A stretch of 64,000 nt of DNA from contig JABYQQ010000004.1 in the NCBI GenBank assembly GCA_022605405.1, positions 186,001 through 250,000 of the forward strand, written 5' to 3'. Made by a program: the position numbers and the translations under genes. Shown one piece after another: positions 1 to 11,000 of the stretch (position 1 is its first letter; each line of letters begins with the position of its first letter). The notes beneath the pieces were generated by a model that saw only the letters and a program-made list of their open reading frames with translations, made no database searches and was not told where the DNA came from. Source of the DNA: Earliella scabrosa (taxonomy: Eukaryota; Basidiomycota; Agaricomycetes; Polyporales; Polyporaceae).

Positions 1-1246
1 CAGCCTTCTTCGTCCATAGGCTGAACGCCAGCGTTTTTCCACCAGGAGGTCGGACCCAGCCCTTGTTCCGACATAGAGCACTGCAGGTAACAACATGTCA
101 ACCCACTGCGAACTGCCAGACTGCACCGAGTGACGTACGGTGATCGTATACGGTGGACGGCGGTTCTCTCTCGCTTGCTGTACACCTTCATGCGCTTTGG
201 GCGGACCCGGCTCGTCGTCATGAAACTCGTCTGCTTCTACCCGCACTCTGACGACGTCTCCCGCGTCGATGTACATCCGGTCTGTCAGGGCCGAGTCCAG
301 CAGGTCATGCGAAGACGTGGCCTCGCTGTCAGGTAGCCAGAAGTGGGCGCGTTCCTTCGGGTCACTGCAGGTGCGGATCAGTAACTGTTTCATATATAAA
401 TAAACTCGCGGCGAGCACAATAGCACAATTTCAGCCACACGGCTCAGGACATGCTCTGCCGAGCGCGTAGGTCCACACGGAGACCGGTCAGGGTTATGGA
501 ACGTATCGCCCACTAGTGGCGAGTATTGCGCAGTGAGCTGAGCGCTGCGAACACTCGAGCGAGCAACTTCAAGCGCGGTAGATTAAAGTTTGTGCAAGGA
601 ACGGAGAGAGCATCAAAAACGGACCATAGCCATGCTTCAAATTTGGCATGTTCGCGTTTCATCTGGTCATTGTTTCGGCCACACCTACCTCCTCATCCGC
701 GCCAGTGGCGTGAAATTGGGAAGCCCCGTCTACCTTTGGGAGCTCTAGAGATTCCTGATTCTTGTCCTGGTTGAAAGAAACCAGATGCAAGAAGGCCAAG
801 TCAAAGGCGCACGGAATCGCGGGCAGAACTGAGCTCGCTGGTCTGCTTCAGACCACCAGGCGTTCTTTGCGCGACTCAACTGCTTGGAAACCTTCACAAA
901 CGATCGCAAGGATCTCAAGTGAGAAATACCAACTATGTGGGAGGTACGAATTGGCGGCGAGTGCTCCCCGATGCTCGAGAGAAGACAAAGATGTACTCAC
1001 AATGCGGAGGGTTCCGGTAAGTACACCAAAGGCACGTAGATATCATCGAAGAATCCAACGGATACTAAACACGCAGGGTCACAAATATGGCAGGAATGCG
1101 CTAGCACCATATGGGAAGACGTACGGCGTACACCGTCCTCGTCTGAGGACTTTACTTTTGCGAGTATGACTTCCGAAGCAAATGGTCTGAACACCACCAA
1201 GCGGAAGATGACTGTGCGAATTCGGTAGTGGTCTTGACGTGACGGC
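1..1246. other. intergenic, no supported gene
   Basis: I see no gene that can be supported here. Short open frames exist on both strands, but none has recognisable domain motifs and many lack an ATG. A short A/T stretch (ATATATAAATAAA) lies near 394-406 and could be a TATA-like element, but no credible coding start follows it. Confidence 0.5.
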
Positions 1247-1504
1247 ATGGCTCACTCACCAACCTTTGTACCACAGACAGCCGTCCCCGTACCTCACCTT
1301 CCCCTCCCCGACCTCCGCAAGATCGAAGACGCATATACAGAGTCCCACATCGTGGAGTACACGATTCGCATATTTCTTATTGAGTTCATTGGTGATCGCT
1401 TGTTCTGGTGGGAGGCCAAACTGAGAGGGTTGTACCGCAACCGTGTCCTGGGTGTGTTCATGAGCCCTGCGGCTTACATGCGCATCAACGAGAACGAACC
1501 TTGA
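1247..1504 (+). CDS. hypothetical 85-aa protein
   Basis: A complete ATG-to-stop frame of 85 codons. It contains a stretch that reads like folded protein: a charged helix (DLRKIEDAYTESHIVEYTI), then a hydrophobic/aromatic segment (FLIEFIGDRLFWWEAKL). I do not recognise a family. It could be one exon of a larger gene, a remnant of one, or a small orphan protein. The flanks give no clear splice-linked exons. It is reported only because its composition is less random than that of its neighbours; function unknown. Confidence 0.3.
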   Translation: MAHSPTFVPQTAVPVPHLPLPDLRKIEDAYTESHIVEYTIRIFLIEFIGDRLFWWEAKLRGLYRNRVLGVFMSPAAYMRINENEP

Positions 1505-1772
1505 TAATGGAGAGCTGGAACATCCCAAGTTCTCTCAGAGTCCCACCCAACACGCCTCCTCCGGGAATTCAAGAGCGAAGAATGAGGCGACTTCAGTCGT
1601 TGAAGATGAACCAGGTCGAGATCAAGGTCGAACGGAACTTCCGAGTCGCAGCGGCCCAGAGGTCTCCAGCGCCAATCTAATCTAATCTTTGCCGCGCCAA
1701 AAATTCAGGTACTCCAATGCCGACGCTGCTACGCGGCATTTCGTAGACCTGGTCATCGTCCACCACCTCCCC

Positions 1773-2949
1773 ATGGCTAACACACCTCCGCAACCCGCCT
1801 CAGGTCCCTCGACGAGCAGTTGGCTTCCGGCGAAGTCATGGCATCACTTTGTGGCCGGAGGGTGAGCTACTCTCCCACATTCAGAGTCGCAAGACATGTC
1901 TAACGAACGCCGTGCAAACGCAGTATGGGTGGGATGTGTGGAGCAATCGTCACGAGTCCGTTCGATGTTGTGAAGACGCGTCTTCAATCGGACTTGTTTC
2001 GTGCAAAACATGGCGGTAGTGTCAGCGTTGTAGTAGAAGGGAACGGTGTTGCTGCTGTCGCAGCAAGAAGGAACTTGCTATGGCATTTCGTGGAGACGGT
2101 ACACATCATTCGGTGCGTCTGGTCATACCCTCTCCTAGAGGACATCAGTCCTAACGCTATCACTGCTCACAGCGACATCTATCGCGAAGAATCTCCTCGA
2201 GCACTGTTCAAGGGCCTTGGCCCCACCCTCGTCGGCGTCGTCCCCGCTCGCTCCATCAACTTCTTCACCTACGGCAACGGCAAGCAAGTGATCGCCACGC
2301 AATTCAACAACGGACACGAGAATTCATGGGTCCATCTTTCCGCTGCGGCGGTCGCGGGCATTGCGACCGGCACCGCGACAAATCCCATCTGGGTGGTCAA
2401 GACACGTCTCCAGCTGGACGCGCACCGACCCGAGTTCTCCGGAGCGCGGTCGTTCTTCGGTGGGTCAGTCGCCATGGTCAAGAAGATCCTGAGGGAGGAG
2501 GGGGTGAGAGGCTTCTACAAGGGCCTGAGTGCGAGCTACCTGGGCGTGACGGAGGGCACGATCCAGTGGGTGCTGTACGAGCGGCTTAAGCGCTTGTCAG
2601 CAGGGACGCAGGGGAAGGGAGGCGTTATGGAGTGGGTGGGCATGATTGGGAGTGCAGGAACGGCGAAGTGCGTTGCTTCCTTGATCACGTATCCCCACGA
2701 GGTGCGTTTCACGTTCCGTCTTCGCTGCCAGGCGCTCTAACTCGACCACAGGTTCTACGGACACGACTACGACAACCACTTGTGGACGGCAAAGTCAAGT
2801 ACACCGGCCTCTTGCAAACATTACGTCTTGTCATCGCGGAAGAAGGAGCTCACTCATTATACGGTGGCCTGAGTGCGCACTTAATGCGCGTCATCCCCAA
2901 CGCGGCCGTTATGTTCTTCATCTACGAAGCGGCACTCCGGATGACATGA
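1773..2949 (+). CDS. RIM2-like: mitochondrial pyrimidine nucleotide carrier, Rim2/SLC25A33-36 type
   Basis: An inner mitochondrial membrane carrier that, by family, exchanges pyrimidine (deoxy)nucleotides across the membrane for mtDNA and RNA synthesis. Four exons join in frame: 1773-1861, 1924-2112, 2173-2701 and 2752-2949, giving about 334 aa, usual for the family. The three carrier signatures are visible: SPFDVVKTRLQ early, NPIWVVKTRLQ in the middle and YPHEVLRTRLRQ near the end. The stretch ALFKGLGPTLVGVVPARSIN after repeat 1 is very close to Rim2. The start was chosen as the ATG at 1773, because splicing from GTGAGC at 1862 to the CAG ending at 1923 restores the motif VAGGMGGMCGA. The internal intron at 2113-2172 removes a non-carrier insertion that a single-frame reading would leave in. 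No damage is seen. Call by motif recall, not by search. Confidence 0.88.
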
Positions 2950-3316
2950 ACTCGTTCGGTGTCGTCGCCTTCTCGTCCACTATTGCCCCCCTGTCGGCCC
3001 TCAAGCTTCAAGCCTCAGTGCTGCCCCACCTATGCTCTCGACATGCTATCGACTAGTCTGTATCCAGATATAATGGCTCATCACCACTCCCTCAGCGCGC
3101 ATTATAGTTTAGACCCCATGTACCCTACATTACAACGAATATTTCTACTACTCGTAGCAGGATCTAGAACCTCTCTATCATGTATCTTCGCGGAGGCATT
3201 CGCGTCACTGTCTCAGCTATTAATGCATCTCCATGGCTTGTCGTTGAAGTCTGCGTGAGCGCATCTGGTCAACCGACTGCTGTCCTTCGAAATACCCGTG
3301 AGAAAGAAGAAGGGAC

Positions 3317-3324
3317 ATATATAA
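3317..3324 (+). promoter_or_regulatory. TATA-like element upstream of the first FHA kinase
   Basis: ATATATAA about 205 bases before the kinase ATG at 3529. It is followed by a C/T-rich tract (about 3327-3378), the usual layout of a fungal core promoter and transcription start region. Assigned by position only. Confidence 0.4.
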
Positions 3325-3528
3325 CACCCGCCCCGAGCCCTCCCGCGCCCGCGCGCTCTCCCCGTACTCTCACCTCTAGATCTGCCTCTACTTACAGACG
3401 CAATATCAGTGTCGTCTCCAGAGAAAGATAACACATCCCCCCGAGTTCGCGTTGAGCTTACTTAGGCCTTTCAGTCATAGTCAACGGTCCAGTACGAAGC
3501 CTACCTTTGTATTCCCTTGTCTTCGACG

Positions 3529-5886
3529 ATGTCGGACAACGACATACACCTCTCGCAGCTGACACAAGCACCTTCAACGTCCTCCAAGGTCTCGACGCTC
3601 GCCGACCCTACCCTTTGGGGCTCTCTCTTACCATGGGGCTCCGGCCCTGAGGGTGTAAACCTTGGCCCCATGTACTTTAGGCGGCCCCAGAGGCGGTATA
3701 CTATAGGTTGCGGCGCACACCACGACTTTCTGCTACCCGGGATCCCAGGCTCACTCTGCGCTATTGAATGGGACGGCGACGAGTCTTCTGGATCAGCCGT
3801 GACCTTCACGAACTTGTCGAACGCTATCAGTACTTCAGTGAGCATCCCGTGTCGCTCTTGATAGCGTCTTGTTACCAACCGCACTGAGATAGATTAACGG
3901 CGAGCGGGTTGCAGAAGCGACTTGCCGGTTGCTGCACCACTTCAGTGTCATAACATTCCTGCTTCCAGAGCCGGGGTTGACGAGACTCAGCGCAGGGACG
4001 GAACTTTGTGAGTACAACCGCCTATCCTACCTTCGTATCGTCTCACCTGTGGTGAGCCTTCTCATTCCGACGGAACATCAATGGAACGGACGACAACGAG
4101 ATACCCCCCGAAGTGCGCGACAAGTACGACATCCAACGCACATTGGGTAGTGGTGCCTACGCAACCGTTGTGAAAGCCCTGCACGTAACAGAACATCAGT
4201 TCTACGCCATCAAGCTGTTCCATAAGAACGTATTCAATGCGGAGCTGCGTGACGGTCTCCTCCGCCATCGCGTGCACCATAACTCTCCAGCGAACCGACT
4301 TCGTAAGGAGATAGATGTGCTCTCAACGCTCCGACATAAGAACATTGTTGAGTTCAAGGAAGCTATCTACGGGACTAGGAGCATCAGTAGGTTACCTTGT
4401 ACTGCTATAACTATCCACTACTTGACATGGGTGCCCGGGCAGGCATAGTAATGGAGCTGGTGTCTGGCGGCGACCTCGGCACGTATCTGAACACCAAAGG
4501 AAACATATGTAAGTTCATGTACGTTCATGTCAGCAGGAGAACACCCAATAACCGTTGTACAGCGGAGTCGGAATCGAAACATTTTGCATCCCAGATATGC
4601 GATGCACTTGCAGTAGGTGCAATTGATTCTCTATCAGTACGTTCGTTGACACTCCCTCTAGTACCTCCACAACGCAGGCATTGCTCATCGTGATCTCAAG
4701 CCGGAGAACGTCCTGCTGACAAGCGACCAACCCCGGATTGCGAAGTTAGCCGACTTCGGCATGTCGAAGATCGTGAGCTCCATGACTGCCCTCCGAGTGA
4801 GTTCCTAGAGCTGCTAGTTCGCCTCAGTCATTGACGGAGGGAACAGACCCAATGTGGCACCCCTCTCTACATGGCCCCGGAAATCTCCCAGCAAAGTCTT
4901 CAAGGGTATGACTATGTAGTCGACAGTTGGAGCCTTGGTGTGATGCTGTACATGATGTACGTACCAAACTGTAGCTCGACATATCTACTAACCACATTCT
5001 TCGTTCAGGCTTGTGGGGCGTAGTCCTTTCACGGCCCATCCCTCTAAAGCAGTGGATTGGCGACAGTTGGCTGTAGTCAAGTTGAGTCCCGATGGTGAGC
5101 ATATAGGCCTCCCAAAGCTGGTGCCTCTCGTTTCCACCTAATTATTGACCTGACCCGACAGGGATCTCATTTCTTGCTGCACTCTTGTGCGCCAATCCGC
5201 GTCATAGGATGTCGTCGACATCGGCATGTCGACACCAGTGGCTATCCCCCAGCACCGCGCGTGTCGCGACCGAAGCGGAGCACCTGTATCTGCGACGACG
5301 ACGATCCAGCGCCGCTCGAGAGGCCATTCATCATGTCATTCGTCGCTCCGCTGACACCCCGCCAAACCAACGGTCCTCATATCTAGTCCCTTCCACCTTG
5401 CCTCTGCGAAGACCCGGATTCAATCCTAGAGCAATGGATGAATTTAGAGTGGGACAGAGCACGCTTCTCATGGCTGCCCCAACAACGATACCCGAACGAC
5501 GTGGTCCTAGTAGCAGCAGCATTGCGGGGAGCCCTGGAGTGACTGTGACACGTCCTGTACATCTATCGACTCCCGTTCCCCGTCGATCTCGCCACATCGC
5601 TGCTCGACGGATTCGTCCATACACCCGTTCCGGTACAGACAGCAATCCAGCGGGACCTGCGACACCCGTCTCGACGTGGTCTAGTGGAGCTCCGCCTCCA
5701 TTAGCACCTGCCGTTCGGAATGGTCCCACACCACACAACCTACTTTCGGCCGATTTTTTGCAGTTCCACTTGCAATTTCTGTCCAGCAGATCCATGAGGC
5801 CTACTGCGGGCCCTCCATCAAGGGACGTCTCGCGACCATGGCCCTCCATCGTCACAGTGTTGGAGATCGATGTGGAACACGCATGA
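3529..5886 (+). CDS. FHA-domain Ser/Thr protein kinase (Rad53/Chk2-like layout), paralogue 1
   Basis: Nine exons (3529-3837, 3893-4007, 4057-4386, 4443-4508, 4563-4612, 4662-4796, 4847-4956, 5009-5094, 5162-5886) sum to 1926 nt, 641 aa, with every phase consistent. An N-terminal FHA-like domain (residues about 25-140) is followed by a protein kinase domain: glycine loop GSGAYATVV, catalytic Lys in [17 protein letters not shown] in [12 protein letters not shown] and VDSWSLGV, all intact. The C-terminal 200 residues are basic and Pro/Ser-rich and look disordered. The domain order matches Chk2/Rad53-type checkpoint kinases, but the three paralogues at 15, 22 and 25 kb make a lineage-specific role likelier than a core checkpoint one. 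The FHA domain is odd: the phosphothreonine-binding Arg (GR becomes GC), His (HCTIEW becomes LCAIEW) and Asn (SSNGTF becomes AISTS) are all replaced, so phosphopeptide binding is probably lost. The nearby TTG at 3517 is not the start; the ATG at 3529 is. Confidence 0.82.
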
Positions 5887-6295
5887 CACCCCGTGCTAAT
5901 TAGATGTACTTCTAGACGCGCCAGTTCATGCGTTCATGCCATGCCGCTCTGTTCTGGACATTTCTGGATATAGGAACCACAGTATATGACCACAGTATGA
6001 TTATGCTTATCTACTTACGTATGTTAGCTCCTTCGTCGTTCATGCCGAACTTGCTCCTCACGATGTCGTTGTTTTGTAGACACGTATGTTGCCCTAGTTC
6101 TGATCGCTGCAACCTCTGGATGGAATTGATGTCTCATGGAAACGTTTGCACTCCAATTAGGACTGTCGCGTTACGAGCTGTATCCGTCACTTGGGGAAAA
6201 CATTGTTACATCATGGTACAATACTACGAGGAAGGTCCGCATTCTCAGTGTTCGCGCCCTGAATGCCATATGCTATACATACCTTCGACACATAT
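5887..6295. other. convergent intergenic spacer
   Basis: A 409-bp gap between the stop codons of the FHA kinase (+) and Arp2 (-). No supported gene. Presumably it carries both 3' untranslated regions. Confidence 0.6.
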
Positions 6296-7817
6296 CTAGC
6301 TCGTGCTGCGACCGAGCTTGTCCAGTGACGCCCGGCCCTTCTCGAACCACTCCTCGCGCGTTACCCAGAATTCTTCACGGTTCTTCATGATGTCCGCGAG
6401 CACAGCGCCGCCCAAGAAGACCATGTGCTTCCGGCGAGGTGGATCCTCGATGCGAATCTTGAATTTCTACTCGTGAAGACAGATCAGCACAGAGATGGAG
6501 CGCGGAGGTGCTGAAACGAACGTTGAGTCGCGAGGGATCGCCGCCAAGGACTCGCGTGAGGTACAACTGCTTCATCTCCTTCTCCAGTCGACTGGGCAGA
6601 CCCGGGTACATGCTTGAACCGCCGGAGAGGACGATGTGCTTGTAGAGCTCAGCGCGAACGTCGACTGCTGAGGCTTGGATTGTCTGGAAGAGCATTTCTG
6701 TGCGACAGCGGTGAGGAACATCATGGACCTGGCGCCGCGCATACGTTACGTACCTGCTACGCCCGGTTGCTCAACGTCAACTAGGTGGGGCTGGAACATG
6801 CATTCTGGTGCCTCGAATCGTTCTGAACCAATCTTAATCACGCGACCGTCTGGGAGCTGCGACAGAGTGAGCAAGCGACAGAGACGAGGAACATGTACAG
6901 AGCGTCGCTTACAGTGTAGCTCTCCACGAGCACGGTCGTCTCCTCCGCTAGCCGGGTATCCAGATCCAAGTCGTAGCTCACATAGCACAGCTTCTCCTTG
7001 ATCTCCCGGACGGTCTCGAAGTCTGCTGTCCGGTTGAAGGCGTACCCGCGCATGAGCAGCAGCTTGATCAGATAGCGCGTGACGTCGCGTCCGGCGATAT
7101 CGAGTCGTCTTGTTAGGTGGGGGAGAGAGAAACCGTCGTACACGGGCACGATGTGCGTCACACCATCTCCGGAGTCAACCACAACGCCAGTCGTAAGACC
7201 TGAGGACGAGTACGCCTCCGTCGGCATGACCGCCTACATCTCGACTGTAAGAGACCTACGCACCTTGCGCATAGAGCGTCAACACCGCCTGGATTGCAAC
7301 ATACACTCCCTGGAAGCCGTACTTCTCAAACATGATCTCCGCCATCTGCTCCCGGTTCGTCTTGGGGTTCATGGGCGGCTCGGTGAGGAGGACCTTGCGG
7401 CCGTTGGTATCGACGCGCAGCTTCTCGTCGAAGGTGTAGTCCCAGAGCAGCTTCATGTCCTCCCAGTTCCGGATGATACCGTGCTCGAGCGGCTGGGTGA
7501 CCTGGAGGTAGTTGCGGTTCTCTGCAGCCTCGTCGCCGAACATGACGTCCTTGATCACTGCTGAGCCTGCTACCCGCTCTTCCGCGCGCAGGATGGGGCG
7601 GCCGACAATTGAGGGAAAGACTGGCAGTTTACGTTGTCATTGAAGACTGCAAGGGCGGTATATCGCTGAACACACCATGTTCTGGGAAGTTGGAGCCGGC
7701 ATAGCCCACTTTCACGAACTGCACGCATGCGTCTAGAGATGAGAACGGAGACTGACTAGACCCTCAAGAACTTACCCCAGTGCCATTGTCTACGACAAGA
7801 GGGATTGAGGGGTCCAT
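6296..7817 (-). CDS. arp2: actin-related protein 2 (Arp2/3 complex)
   Basis: An ATPase-fold subunit of the Arp2/3 complex, which nucleates branched actin at endocytic sites and hyphal tips. The first exon starts at 7817 and reads [14 protein letters not shown], the actin-family phosphate-1 loop. The next exon gives [14 protein letters not shown], then [16 protein letters not shown], then the long diagnostic block with [17 protein letters not shown] and [38 protein letters not shown] is phosphate loop 2, and [20 protein letters not shown] is the adenosine motif. The end reads [15 protein letters not shown] before TAG at 6296-6298. At least six short introns are needed, with one coding start and no frameshift. 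[15 protein letters not shown] and the missing actin-specific loops separate it from actin itself. It is divergent from the BRPF-type gene, sharing a short promoter. Confidence 0.93.
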
Positions 7818-8090
7818 GGCAAGGAAAAACTAAGGAAGAGGAGTTTGTGGTCGCGGTCGATGTCGAAGATGAATGTGGAGATGTCCTCGAGGAGGGCCAA
7901 GCGCGCGGCGCGCGTAGTCGGCCGCAGCGCCGGGCGCAGCGTGAACGAGCGTCGCGCGTCGCGTCTTTGCCGACTGCCACTCCGTCCTCCGTGCTCTGCT
8001 CTGTTTGCTTTGTGCCACCGCTCGACGCGCTCTTCTAGTTCAGTGCTCTACACCGTGTCTCTAGCCTTCTGAGGAACTCGAATCGTCACC
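7818..8090. promoter_or_regulatory. shared divergent promoter of arp2 and the BRPF-type gene
   Basis: Only 273 bases separate the two start codons (arp2 at 7817 on -, BRPF-type at 8091 on +). The stretch is GC-rich with many CG dinucleotides (about 7905-7965) and no evident TATA box, as is common for divergent housekeeping promoters. Extent inferred from the gene positions. Confidence 0.5.
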
Positions 8091-11000
8091 ATGGCGCGAG
8101 GGGTCGCCTCGCCAGCCCCAAATGCTCTCCCGAAGGTCTCGTTCGTGAAGGTTGCAGACGAAACAACCCAGAAGAACCCCGGAGTGTATGACCATGTGGC
8201 TAAGACATATGGATGTGAGTGTGTGGATGGGTGCAGCTGTCGCGGTATCTGAAGTATAACAGACAACGACGGGTCCGAGTTTCAGCGGCCTGAGCATTAC
8301 ATCCGTTACATCGGTATGCTTTCTATGTGATTGTGTGTACTTATGCCAACCGCGCCCTGATAGAACCTCTTGAGAGCGATCTCGCGATTCAAGTCGAGTA
8401 CGACATGGACGAGCAAGGTGCGACTACTCTTTTAATGGCTGGAGATGGCTGACTCTGACTCCTACGCAGACCAGGAGTGGCTGGACGCTCTCAACGCAGA
8501 ACGCAAAGCGCAACAGCTGGACAAGGTGTCATATGAGACGTTTGAGATTGTCATGGACAGGCTTGAGAAGGAATGGTTCGACCTTGTGAGTTCTTCCTTC
8601 ACTCGCTCGTGAAACTGCAGACGAATGCCCCTGTAGACGAAGAACCTTCCCAAGCCAGACATGGCTCTACCATCCGAGGACTCCACCTGTGCTATATGCG
8701 ATGACTCCGAGGGCGAGAACACGAACGCGATAGTCTTCTGCGACGGCTGTAATCTTGCGGTTCACCAAGGTATGTCTCTTCTGCAACTAATTCCTGCCCT
8801 TTCAGATGTAATCAGCGCGGCGCAGATTGTTATGGCGTCCCCTATATTCCCGAAGGTCAGTGGCTCTGCAGGAAATGTACCGTCTCTCCGGAGAATCCAG
8901 TGGTAAGCGGCCCCACGATCCTCCCCAAACAATCGTTCACCCCTGACGACACCCAGAACTGCATTCTATGTCCCAACGAAGGGGGTGCATTCAAGCAGAC
9001 TGTGTCCGGAGAGTGGGTTCACCTGCTATGCGCCATCTGGATACCGGAGACTAGCGTAGCGAATGAGGTGTTCATGGAGCCAATCACTGGCGTGGAGAAG
9101 ATATCGAAGCAGCGCTGGAGATTGGTTAGCAAGACATACCTATCTTCACTGATACTCAACTTAGATGTTTTAGAGGTGTTCCATATGCGATATCAAAGAA
9201 GGCGCCTGCGTACAATGTACCAAGGCGTCGTGTTTTATCGCATTCCACGCAACATGTGCCAGGAAGGAGAAGTTCCTCATGCCGATGAAAGCAACGCAAG
9301 GCTCCGAAGCTCCAACGTTAGCGTGCTACTGCGAGAAACACCTGCCGGTACGCCATCCGGTCCTTCATTTGTCTACCCACGCAGGCTCACGCCTCGACAA
9401 CAGCGCGAGCAGCAGGAGGTCCGTGCTACGATGCGTCGAAACGACCCGTACGACGGCGCAGACGGCGACAATATCCACCCAAGCCCCAAGTCTAACAAGA
9501 CTATGCGCGCATACAACAAGCAATACAAGCCAGGTCCGCCTCTTGTCCCGAAGATCATTGTCAATCGCATTATCCAATACATATCCAAGATACATCTCCG
9601 TCACAAGCCCGAATTTGTGCATCTTGTTTGTAGGTACTGGAGCTTGAAGCGGGAAGCCAGGCGGGGCGCCCCTCTGTTGAAGCGTCTGCACCTTGAGCCT
9701 TGGACCGCTCTATCGGGGAGCAAGCAACAGACGGACGAGGAGAAGGCATTGAAGCTCGATGTGAGTTTCCACGCGCGTTTCTAGTCTGCAACTAACTTAC
9801 GCCTGCTCCATATCTAGCATATGAAGCGTTTGCGATTGGATCTCGAGAAGTTGCGGATTATCGCAGATGTCGTTCAGCGGCGCGAGCGTTCAAAGCGCGA
9901 TCAGGCTGACGTTGTTCAGCGCGTTCTCGAAAGCTTCTTCTTTCCACATGAGGGACACCTTAGGTTGGCTTTCGAGCATATCACCTTGTACGTGGATCAT
10001 TTGTACCTTATCGCAGATCCACACTCACGCGGCGCATAGTATGGATCGCCAAGGGTACTTCAAGTCACCTGTCAGCAAGGCAGACGTCCCCGACTACTAC
10101 GACATCATCGAGCATCCGATGTGCTGGGATATGATCGATCAGAAGCTGGACAGACACGAATACCTCGACCTCGCTGAGTTCAAGGTATGTAAGCAGGTTA
10201 TTAGCTCGCTCACGCGTTCTCACTGCTACATATCGCAGCGCGATATCAATCTCGTGTTGAGTAATGCTATGACGTATAATCAAGCCAACACTCCATTCTA
10301 CAAGACAGCCTCTCGGATACAAGACGCCGCGCGGACAGAACTCGCCAAACTCGACCAATACGTGCGTCAAACCCCCATTGCCCAACCCCATCCTCTGCCG
10401 CTTGCGGATGCAGAGGCTGTAGAAGAGAAGCCGCAAATGGACACCGACCGCCTCGAACCGGAGTCAAACGACGTTTCTCTTCCTCCCATAGGCGACCTCG
10501 AGCCACCTCTCGACATGCTAGACCTGCTCGTCTCCGAAGAGCGCATCCGGCCCGACACCGACATCATCCTCACCTCCGCCCCGATAAACTCCCTGCTCAA
10601 CTTCGAGCTGCCGCTCATCCGCCCGCCCGCGCCGCCTCCGCCCCCTCTCCCGCCCCCGCGCCAGAAGTTCCAGAAGGCGCAGAAGCGGAAGCCAAAGTAC
10701 GACCGCAAGGCCGCGCTCGAGCGCAAGAAGCAGGAGCGCAAGATGGCGCTCGACGCGTCCCCCGGTTTCCGCGCGCCCCGCACTCGGTCCGCCCTCGCGG
10801 CCGCCGCGGCGTTTGAGGCGGAGGCCACTGGCTCGGGCACGGGGACTTCGCAGACCCCGGAGGTGGAGGTCGAGCAGCCTGTCGCCGGCCCTTCGACGGC
10901 GTCCGCCACGCCTGAGAAGCCGAGGCGGTCGAGGAAGTCGACGGCCGGCCTGGCGCGTGATATCCCGCTGACTGTCGAAGACGTCGACAGCAAGCAGTCG

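Noticed and set aside
4081..4103. Separate kinase gene starting near 4113
   Set aside because: That frame begins with GTG; phase-consistent splicing links it to the upstream FHA exons, so it is one gene.
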